From JASJBU01 sp039714735 (GTDB lineage: Bacteria > Pseudomonadota > Gammaproteobacteria > Chromatiales > Chromatiaceae): a stretch of 30,564 bases of DNA. The notes beneath the pieces are model-generated. The model saw nothing but the letters and a program-made list of their open reading frames with translations, was not told the origin of the DNA and ran no database searches. A program made the position numbers and the translations under genes. This document shows, one piece after another, positions 8,022 through 14,984 of this stretch (its first letter is position 1; every line of letters starts with the position of its first letter). The stretch is taken from assembly GCA_039714735.1 (NCBI GenBank), contig JBDLIT010000035.1, positions 1 through 30,564 of the forward strand, given 5' to 3'.

Positions 8022-8266
8022 GGAAAGCTACTCCTCCAGTTCGGTTCAATAAATCATCGGTATCTATGCAGCTCGCTCTGTAATGTCTTTGCACTCAACC
8101 CAAAAACTTCGTTGTAGGGGCTGCCCGTGGCTGCGAATAGCGACGCTAGTCGCTTTAAGTTAAGCGGCCAAAAGGCTTCCGCCTTTGGTCGCAGCCATGG
8201 GCAGCTCCTACACGGGTTGACCAATTACTAACATCTGACTCTCAGAGGCTACAATTTGAGGTCGTT
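8022..8266. other. Intergenic region with REP-like palindrome
   Basis: 245 bases between two minus-strand genes. Apart from the ribosome site of the GlcG-like gene it is largely filled by the palindromic element at 8113-8212. No gene is seen. Confidence 0.6.
8113..8212. repeat. REP/BIME-like imperfect palindrome
   Basis: Two 24-base arms (8113-8136 and 8189-8212) are reverse complements with only two differences; both start or end in TGTAGG/CCTACA and carry GGCTGCGA. Between them sit two smaller hairpins: AGCGAC (8139-8144) with GTCGCT (8149-8154), and GGCCAAAAGGC (8166-8176) with GCCTTTGGTC (8181-8190, overlapping the outer arm). Arms beginning TGTAGGAGC are common in gammaproteobacterial REP elements, which suggests a dispersed mobile repeat, but only one copy lies in this window. 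Confidence 0.7.
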
Positions 8267-10333
8267 TTACGGTGCGATGACATCGGGATTGGTGATCACA
8301 ATAGCGCTGCCGCCGGATGCCAGAAAGCTGGCGATCTCGGATTGCATCTCCATTGTGGCGGCTGGACTTGCAGTCGGATCTAGCACTGAGCTGTGATCAC
8401 CTTCGGTAAAACGCACTATGCCATCTCCAGTAAATGTGTCGTCTGTATCAGCGGTGATCGATTTAAGATCCATGATCCTCGCTAACGGCTCGGTACCGGA
8501 CAGTGGCGCGCCCTCCACACTATTGGGAACCACCTGATCCGGCGGCGGGTTATCCCCATTACCGACTACTTCGATCATGTGGATCGGATGTCCGGCTGCG
8601 GCCATCTCCGCGAAGTTGATCGGATCTCCCGAATCCATGGCGGTCTGTGCCACTACCATGAAGCTATCGTAATCCGCTGTGCCCTTGATCACGCCATTGG
8701 CCGCCAGACCCGCCTCGATAATGGGGCCGATTTCCGCCGAGCCGTCGAGCAGCTTGGCGATACCGCCACCCGGCATGGCCAGGCTGGCGGCTTGCACGCT
8801 GTCCTCGAAACCTACATCCACACCGAGATAGACGGTGCCGGCGATGGCGCCCAGTGAGTGACCGACGAAGTAGACCCGGTCCGTATTCAGGTCGATACCG
8901 GCGATGCTAGGAAGACTCCTGCGCAATACCAACAGATCGGATACCGCCTGGCGCAGATTGTCGCGGGATGTGAGCAGGCTAGTCAGATTGACGAAGTGAT
9001 GACCAGACGGATCGATAGTCCCATCGGCTCCGGCTGCACCGGTCTCGTTATTCACCAGATCCATATCGAAGGTGCGCTCCACATCATCGGGAAACGGCGT
9101 TTCACCTGCATACAGATCGTTGTCCTGGTCATTGGTGATGCCATGCAACGGCATATCGATCGCAACGGCGGCAAAACCTGCCTTTGCCAGCGCGTCGGCG
9201 ATGGCCAGCAGGTTGGTTCGATCCTGGGTCATACCATGCTGAAAGATCACCACCGGCCAGCCATCGGTCGGTGCCGAAGCAACATCCTCAGAAGCCTCGT
9301 TGGGCAGGGTGAGCAACAGCGGGATGGTTTGCGTACCGGTCATGACAGGAGTTGGATTCAGCCAGGTCAGGGCCGATCCTCCCTCACCGGTCCAGTGTTC
9401 CGTCAATGGCGCCGTTGAATCGTCCTGATTGTCGGTCAGATAGTAGGGGATATTCAAGGTGCCGATATAAAGATAGGCGTCGCCGCTCAATTGAGCATTG
9501 ACATCATGAGTTGTGAGACCGGTTGGCGCCAAGGTGATTGAATCGTCCCCGACCGCGTTCTCCGCTACTTCTTCCAGCACCGGCCTGATCGACTGGGTGC
9601 TGAAGACCCAGCTCAGGACGATGTCATCTGTCGCGATACCCTGAGTGGCGGCTGCGGCCTCGAAGGTCTGGGTCAGCTGCCGCAGGGGCTCCAGTACGGC
9701 AAGCTCATCGGTGAGGGGCTCGGTTGATTTCAGTACTCGATAGACGGTATCCGCCTTGGCCGGAGTATCGGCGGCATCGGTGATGCCGTTGGTGAAGACC
9801 ACTAGATAACTGGTCAGCTCTGGCAGAGGAACCACCGGCTGGATCACCAGGACCTCCAGGTTGGCCCCGGCTAGGGCGGTCACATACTCGGTGGCGCCCA
9901 GTTCCCGATCCACCGCGAGGACGACGCCGGACGCGGGATCGGTGGTCACCTTGAACAAGCGCACCGTATCACCTATCACTAGACTGGCGGGATCCAGCGT
10001 AGTGCTGAATTCGACCGTGACAGGAGATGTGGTGGAGAAACCGTCCAGCTCGTTGAGGGTCGCCTTGAGTGCCTTGGCCCCATCTGACTCGAGAGGGTCG
10101 ATCGGAATATTCAGCGTGTAATCGTCTGAACCCAGGAACAACAGATTGGTCGCAGATGGAATCTGCCCTTCGCTGGGATTGAACAGCGGCCGGGGCTGGA
10201 TGACATTATCTTCCTCATAGGTCTCCTGGGCATCATCGGCACTTGCGTCGAAATCGTAATCGCTGGAATCATTACAACCTGAAAGGGCCAAAAGAGAAGT
10301 CAATGCAACGACTGGAAAAAATCTTGGTTTCAT
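8267..10333 (-). CDS. VolA/Pla-1-like surface lipoprotein lipase
   Basis: 688 residues. The signal sequence ends in a lipobox (LALSGC, Cys20) followed by Asn, not the Asp that retains lipoproteins in the inner membrane, so outer-membrane lipidation is expected. The first half resembles the N-terminal domain of bacterial virulence-factor lipases (PF12262), including NIPYYL. The second half is an alpha/beta hydrolase: FQHGMTQDR near residue 366 (oxyanion region) and the nucleophile elbow GHSLG at residues 491-495 (Ser493). Relatives such as Vibrio VolA release fatty acids from external lysophospholipids. The gene starts 11 bases after the FadL stop with a good AGGAG site, so lipase and fatty-acid porin form one transcription unit. 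Confidence 0.85.
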   Translation of the reverse strand: MKPRFFPVVALTSLLALSGCNDSSDYDFDASADDAQETYEEDNVIQPRPLFNPSEGQIPSATNLLFLGSDDYTLNIPIDPLESDGAKALKATLNELDGFSTTSPVTVEFSTTLDPASLVIGDTVRLFKVTTDPASGVVLAVDRELGATEYVTALAGANLEVLVIQPVVPLPELTSYLVVFTNGITDAADTPAKADTVYRVLKSTEPLTDELAVLEPLRQLTQTFEAAAATQGIATDDIVLSWVFSTQSIRPVLEEVAENAVGDDSITLAPTGLTTHDVNAQLSGDAYLYIGTLNIPYYLTDNQDDSTAPLTEHWTGEGGSALTWLNPTPVMTGTQTIPLLLTLPNEASEDVASAPTDGWPVVIFQHGMTQDRTNLLAIADALAKAGFAAVAIDMPLHGITNDQDNDLYAGETPFPDDVERTFDMDLVNNETGAAGADGTIDPSGHHFVNLTSLLTSRDNLRQAVSDLLVLRRSLPSIAGIDLNTDRVYFVGHSLGAIAGTVYLGVDVGFEDSVQAASLAMPGGGIAKLLDGSAEIGPIIEAGLAANGVIKGTADYDSFMVVAQTAMDSGDPINFAEMAAAGHPIHMIEVVGNGDNPPPDQVVPNSVEGAPLSGTEPLARIMDLKSITADTDDTFTGDGIVRFTEGDHSSVLDPTASPAATMEMQSEIASFLASGGSAIVITNPDVIAP

Positions 10334-10344
10334 TATGCTTCTCC

Positions 10345-11727
10345 TTAGAAATTCATGGTGGCCTGAGCGCTCAGGATATCCACATCCGCCTCATAGACAC
10401 CCCGTAGCGTGTAGCCATTCGAATCGGTGTGATCGATCGGCGTATCATCAATGAAGATATGGGTGTAACCCAGATCAAGCCAAAACGCCTTACTGAACGG
10501 CATCCCGAGCCCGAACGATAACCAGGTACGGTCGTTGCCGGGGATTCTCGGTGTCCGGTGCTGTGGGTCGGGGATAGGTGTCTCGTCATAGGCCCAACCT
10601 GCGCGCCAGATACGCGGGCCTTCCTGGAAATTCAGGCCGATGGAGTAACGCATGGTGTCTTCCCAGGACTCGTCGGTCACCGCGTCGTCCTGGGCGGGAT
10701 TGTCAAATTCGATGCGCAGTTCATCAAAACTGCTCCAGTCGGTCCAGGTGATGTCCGCCAGCAGAGTCAACCGATCGGTGATGCCGACTACGCCGGAGAG
10801 TGAGGCGGATGCCGGCAGGTCTGCGGCTGCGGTGACAGAGGTATCGGTTAGAAAAGTGGTTAGACCAACTGAATCCAGAAAGCTGCGCAGCTCCGGATTC
10901 ACCTCAAATTCACCGTCACCCTCCAGTTCATGAGAGACCTCCGAGCGGTAGGCGAGACCGATCCTGCTCTGCTCGTTGAACTGGTAGAGCAGCCCCAGGT
11001 TGTACCCATAGGACCAGTCATCCCCTATCACATTTCCACTGCTGTCGTTAGCAACGGTGTTGGGCAGCAGCCCTGAATCCAGACACTGCGCCAACAGATT
11101 ATTGTTATCACCAGCAACTTTTAAACAGACGGCGCCTGAGTCGATCTGGTTACTCAGATCCGCTTTCGCATACTGGACATTAAAACCGACGCCGAGCGAC
11201 AATCCGCTTGGACCCTGCCAGGCCAGGGATGGATTGATGTTGAGGGTCATCAATTGTGAGTTCGTCGCATGATAGCGGCCAACCCATTCATCGTCATAAT
11301 CAGTCTCCAGGCCGAATGGTGCATTCAGCCCGATACCAAATGTGTACTGATCATTCAATGGAAGCACATAGTACAGGTTGGGTACGACTGCATTCACATC
11401 GGTAGTATCGTTAGAGCCAGAGAGGGAACCCGGCGTTACCGTATCGCCGGTCAATGCGGGATTGATGTAAGAGCCTTCGTCAGTGTAACTGGCCTCAGGC
11501 AAAACCACATGCAGTGCACCGGCTATCTGTTGTTTTTTAAGCCGGACCATGCCTGCCGGATTGAACCAGACAGTGCTGGCATCTTCCGAAACCGCTGCAG
11601 CTCCGGCAAAGGCGCTGCCCATCCCGGAAGCTGAGTTTTCAATCAACGCAAAACCAGATGCGCCAGCCGATTCATAAATCGCTGCAAGACTGAAAGCTAC
11701 AGCAAGCGTTATTCTACTTCTCTTCAT
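10345..11727 (-). CDS. FadL-family outer-membrane long-chain fatty acid transporter
   Basis: 460 residues from the ATG at 11727, which has a GGGAG ribosome site and begins a clear signal peptide (MKRSRITLAVAFSLAAIYES); a frame 19 codons longer lacks such support. The mature protein opens with the FadL plug features (GFALIENSASGMGSAFAGAA, then STVWFNPAGM with the NPA motif) and ends in an aromatic beta strand (AQATMNF) usual for outer-membrane barrels. It would let hydrophobic substrates, mainly fatty acids, cross the outer membrane. It precedes the VolA-like lipase in one operon and is divergent from a LysR gene. Confidence 0.88.
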   Translation of the reverse strand: MKRSRITLAVAFSLAAIYESAGASGFALIENSASGMGSAFAGAAAVSEDASTVWFNPAGMVRLKKQQIAGALHVVLPEASYTDEGSYINPALTGDTVTPGSLSGSNDTTDVNAVVPNLYYVLPLNDQYTFGIGLNAPFGLETDYDDEWVGRYHATNSQLMTLNINPSLAWQGPSGLSLGVGFNVQYAKADLSNQIDSGAVCLKVAGDNNNLLAQCLDSGLLPNTVANDSSGNVIGDDWSYGYNLGLLYQFNEQSRIGLAYRSEVSHELEGDGEFEVNPELRSFLDSVGLTTFLTDTSVTAAADLPASASLSGVVGITDRLTLLADITWTDWSSFDELRIEFDNPAQDDAVTDESWEDTMRYSIGLNFQEGPRIWRAGWAYDETPIPDPQHRTPRIPGNDRTWLSFGLGMPFSKAFWLDLGYTHIFIDDTPIDHTDSNGYTLRGVYEADVDILSAQATMNF

Positions 11728-12033
11728 GGTGGTCTCCCTTGTAACGGGTTTTGTCTGAAGGCTCATTTTCAGAACTGAATCCAAAGTATCCCGCTAATTC
11801 ATCGATATGTAATTAAGGCTCCGTATCCAATATTCACGACTCAGAATGAGCCATTCACAAGCGTGATTTTGGCATATTGTTTTAGTTGTCCAGCAAATAC
11901 TAGCTAAAGGATGGGGAATTAAAAAGACGACTTTCGGAAATGATGAGATTTATTAGCATTCCCCCATAGAAGTAAGTTATGATATAAAATGAATTTATCC
12001 AAGCAAAGAATGGCGCAATGGTGTATTTGAGTA
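11728..12033. other. Divergent intergenic region fadL / LysR
   Basis: 306 AT-rich bases without a gene. It should hold the promoters of the fadL-lipase operon and of the LysR gene. A GATATAAAAT stretch about 50 bases before the LysR start could be its -10 region. I could not find a convincing LysR-type T-N11-A palindrome by eye. Confidence 0.4.
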
Positions 12034-12936
12034 ATGGCTGATCGCAGACTACAAGTTTTTCACACAGTTGCACGGTTGTTGAGCTTTACCAAGGCAGCGG
12101 AGACGCTGCACATGACTCAACCGGCGGTCACCTTTCAGGTCCGTCAATTGGAAGAGTACTTCAACACACGTCTGTTCGACCGCACCCACAACCGCATCAG
12201 TCTGACCGAAGCGGGAGATAGGGTCTTTGAATATGCGGATCGCATCTTCGTTCTCTATTCCGATATGGAGAACGCAGTACGTGAAATGACCGGAGAAATC
12301 CGCGGTGCGCTGACCATTGGCGCCAGCACGACTATTGCGGAATATATGCTGCCGGCATTGCTCGGGGATTTCGGCAGCCGCTATCCCGAGGTAACCATTC
12401 ATCTGAGGGTCTCTAATTCCGATGGGATCGTCTCGATGGTGGAAAATAACAACATCGATCTGGGCGTGGTCGAAGCGCCTGTGGGTAACAAGAACCTGGT
12501 AGTGGAAGTCTGTCGTCAGGATCACCTGGTAGCTATCGTTCCACCCAATCATGATTTGGCTGAAAAGAAGTCGGTTAAGTTCGCTGAATTGCTCAACTAC
12601 CATTTCATCTGCCGCGAAGAAGGCTCGGGCACCCGCGAAGTCATCAATGAGTATATGAATCAGCATCTCAATGGATGCGGTACTGGCCTGAATATCACCA
12701 TGGAATTAGGCAGCCCTGAAGCAGTGAAGGGTGCGGTGGAAGCTGGTATGGGTGTTTCGGTCGTCTCACGCGCTACGGTACAGAAAGAGTTGAAACTTGA
12801 CACCTTGCGAGCCATCGACCTGGAGCCTCAGATGGAACGGCCCTTCTCGTTCGTTCATCAGAAACAGAAATTTCGCCTGCGCGTGATGGAGGAGTTGCTG
12901 GAGTTTGCGCGTAACTATTGCGAAACACATCCCTAG
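12034..12936 (+). CDS. LysR-family transcriptional regulator
   Basis: 300 residues, the standard LysR length. The N-terminal winged helix is intact (LQVFHTVARLLSFTKAAETL, TQPAVTFQVRQLEEYF, LFDRTHNRISLTEAG); the effector domain follows (GALTIGASTTIAEYMLPALL, DLGVVEAPV, EEGSGTREVINEY, GMGVSVVSRATV). The subgroup resembles YeiE/CbbR-type regulators, but the ligand is unknown. The start is fixed: an in-frame stop lies two codons upstream of the ATG. It diverges from the fadL-lipase operon, which is a possible target, and leads a plus-strand group with a small protein and a PerM-type permease. Confidence 0.88.
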   Translation: MADRRLQVFHTVARLLSFTKAAETLHMTQPAVTFQVRQLEEYFNTRLFDRTHNRISLTEAGDRVFEYADRIFVLYSDMENAVREMTGEIRGALTIGASTTIAEYMLPALLGDFGSRYPEVTIHLRVSNSDGIVSMVENNNIDLGVVEAPVGNKNLVVEVCRQDHLVAIVPPNHDLAEKKSVKFAELLNYHFICREEGSGTREVINEYMNQHLNGCGTGLNITMELGSPEAVKGAVEAGMGVSVVSRATVQKELKLDTLRAIDLEPQMERPFSFVHQKQKFRLRVMEELLEFARNYCETHP

Positions 12937-13337
12937 GTTCACAAGTCTTGCAATACGTTCCAACCCAGAAAAAGTTAACTCCAGAGCAACGCCGATTGCT
13001 TGAGCTATTTACCGGCCTGGACCCGCAAAACCAGAGTAGCTTGATGGCTTTTGCCGAGTTTCTTGCGGGTCGCGCTACTTCAGCCGATGACCATGAAGCC
13101 GAACCTGAAGCACCCATCGAACCCAAGCAGATACCACGTCCCGCAAAAGAGTCTGTCGTCAAGGCTATCCAGCGGCTCTCGGCCAGCTACCATATGCTGC
13201 AGAGGGATAAAATGTTGGATGAAACCTCCTCTCTGATGATGTCTCACATAATTCAGGGGCGTGATGCCGTCTCGGTAATCGATGATATAGAGATACTCTT
13301 CGAGCGGCATTATCAACAATATCTCAAGCAGGATTAG
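12918..13337 (+). CDS. Conserved-looking small protein of unknown function
   Basis: About 139 residues with a TTG start, overlapping the LysR gene by 19 bases; a second TTG at 12948 would avoid the overlap and is equally possible. The protein is soluble. A helical N-terminal block (LTPEQRRLLELFTGLDPQ) is followed by an acidic, proline-rich linker (HEAEPEAPIEPKQIPRP) and a C-terminal helical block (SYHMLQRDKMLDETSSLM) ending in FERHYQQYLKQD. I do not recognise a domain. It is translationally linked to the LysR gene and lies just before the permease gene. Confidence 0.6.
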   Translation: MRNTSLGSQVLQYVPTQKKLTPEQRRLLELFTGLDPQNQSSLMAFAEFLAGRATSADDHEAEPEAPIEPKQIPRPAKESVVKAIQRLSASYHMLQRDKMLDETSSLMMSHIIQGRDAVSVIDDIEILFERHYQQYLKQD

Positions 13338-13376
13338 ATTTCTGGCCAGATAACCAACGTCTAGAACCATCACCTC

Positions 13377-14438
13377 ATGCACACCATTACCGCCTGGTTC
13401 AAACGTTACTTTTCCGACCCCCAGATCATCTTTCTGACCCTCTTTCTGGTCCTGGCATTCAGTATTGTCCTGACCATGGGCGACATGCTTGCTCCAGTGC
13501 TTGCAAGTATCGTCATTGCCTATCTGCTGGAGGGTGTGGTCAACCTGCTGGAGACTCGCTCACTCCCCAGACAACCTGCTGTCATCATTGTTTTCATCCT
13601 TTTTCTCATGTTCGTCGCATTGGTCGTACTGGGACTTTTGCCCTTGCTCTCCCGACAGATCACCGAATTTGTACAGCAGTTACCAACCATGATATCCACG
13701 GGCCAATCGGCCTTGATGAAACTGCCGGAGATGTATCCAGACATCATTCCTCAGGAACAGGTCGATCAATTGATCGGCCAGATCCGTAAAGAGATCGGCA
13801 TGTTTGGTCAACACGTCCTTTCCTGGTCTCTCTCCTCGGTGGTCGGGGTCATCACGCTGGCTGTCTATCTGATATTGATGCCGCTGTTGGTGTTCTTCTT
13901 TCTCAAAGACAAACGGCTGATTATCGACTGGTTTGTTCAATACCTTCCCAAGCACAGGAAATTTGCGGGCACGGTTTGGCTCGATGTGGACCGTCAGATC
14001 GCGAATTATGTGCGGGGTAAATTCTGGGAAATCATCATTATCTGGTCGGCCAGTTTTACAACCTTCTTCCTGCTGGGCCTCAACTATGCACTACTGCTGG
14101 GCGTGATGGTCGGCCTGTCGGTGATCATTCCGTACATCGGCGCCGCGGTGGTGACGATCCCTGTCCTGTTCGTGGGCTGGTTCCAGTGGGGCTGGACACC
14201 TGATTTTATCTGGCTGGCGGTCGCCTATTTTATTATTCAGGCGCTCGACGGCAATGTGCTGGTGCCACTACTCTTTTCTGAGGTAGTGGACCTCCATCCA
14301 GTGGCCATTATCGTAGCAATTCTGGTGTTTGGTGGTTTCTGGGGTTTCTGGGGGGTATTCTTTGCGATCCCCCTGGCGACGCTGGTCCAGGCGGTGCTGA
14401 CCGCATGGCCGAAGGTGGGCCCGAAGGAACCTGTCTAG
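13377..14438 (+). CDS. PerM/YdiK-type membrane permease (AI-2E exporter superfamily)
   Basis: 353 residues with about eight membrane segments, the standard length and pattern of the UPF0118/AI-2E transporter family: two near the start, one at about residue 65, then a cluster in the C-terminal half. The family hallmark region is present (GVMVGLSVIIPYIGAAVVTI), as is the last segment GGFWGFWGVFFAIPLATLV. Members export quorum signals, act in Na+/H+ antiport or are uncharacterised; the substrate cannot be told here. It follows the small unknown gene by 39 bases and probably belongs to the LysR-led group. Confidence 0.88.
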   Translation: MHTITAWFKRYFSDPQIIFLTLFLVLAFSIVLTMGDMLAPVLASIVIAYLLEGVVNLLETRSLPRQPAVIIVFILFLMFVALVVLGLLPLLSRQITEFVQQLPTMISTGQSALMKLPEMYPDIIPQEQVDQLIGQIRKEIGMFGQHVLSWSLSSVVGVITLAVYLILMPLLVFFFLKDKRLIIDWFVQYLPKHRKFAGTVWLDVDRQIANYVRGKFWEIIIIWSASFTTFFLLGLNYALLLGVMVGLSVIIPYIGAAVVTIPVLFVGWFQWGWTPDFIWLAVAYFIIQALDGNVLVPLLFSEVVDLHPVAIIVAILVFGGFWGFWGVFFAIPLATLVQAVLTAWPKVGPKEPV

Positions 14439-14541
14439 GATCAGCCTGATTCATTCAGATCTTCATAAGAGGTCAACAGAACCCAATCGAAATGGGAGAA
14501 CCCTCTAACCCGGCCACTCCGTCTGGCGTACAAAAAAACAG

Positions 14542-14730
14542 CTATTTATTTGTGTTGATCCCGATGAGTGACCAGGCTGGACACCAACCGATCAGGGCAG
14601 TGACCAATGGAACAATTCCAATGGCGCCCCAAAAATTGATCGGGTTACTCAATACAAAGCCCCACACGAGCAGTGCAATCCCAAGTGCGATGCGAATTGC
14701 TTTTTCGACTCCACCGATATTTTGCGTCAT
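14542..14730 (-). CDS. DUF2892 / YgaP-type small inner-membrane protein
   Basis: 62 residues, read from an ATG with a strong GAGGAGA ribosome site. It has the features of DUF2892: N-terminal MTQNIGGVEKAIRIALG, a first membrane helix (IALLVWGFVL), a second one (WGAIGIVPLVTALIGW) and the closing motif CPAWSLIGIN. In YgaP this domain anchors a rhodanese, so it is often found in sulfur metabolism; here it stands alone. The gene is on the opposite strand to its neighbours. Upstream, TGGTTGG (14766-14772) and CCAACCA (14786-14792) form a hairpin in its leader. Confidence 0.85.
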   Translation of the reverse strand: MTQNIGGVEKAIRIALGIALLVWGFVLSNPINFWGAIGIVPLVTALIGWCPAWSLIGINTNK

Positions 14731-14984
14731 GACATTCTCCTCTTAGCTATAAAAATGAATAATGATGGTTGGAGCCTGGGGGGAGCCAACCATATACCTA
14801 ATCCATCCTATGCCCCTCCTCGGAAAATGTATCTGATATTCTCACAATAAAACCCCTCAGACTTTCTGGTATTTTTCAAAATTACAGAGCTCATCATAAG
14901 AATTCTTCCATTGCCGATCCGGAATAAACAGAGCTAATATGAAAATTGATTTACAATTGATTGATTTCCCAAGCTATCGGATCC
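14731..14984. other. Divergent intergenic region DUF2892 gene / hybrid kinase
   Basis: 254 bases. It holds the hairpin at 14766-14792 and, just before the kinase, two direct copies of ATTGATT (in 14944-14966), which resemble FNR half-sites but are not arranged as an inverted pair. No gene is seen. Confidence 0.4.

Noticed and set aside
8858..9418. 186-residue plus-strand frame inside the lipase gene
   Set aside because: Fully antisense to a conserved hydrolase containing the GHSLG motif.
14943..14966. FNR box before the hybrid kinase
   Set aside because: Only direct copies of ATTGATT are present, not the inverted TTGAT-N4-ATCAA arrangement.
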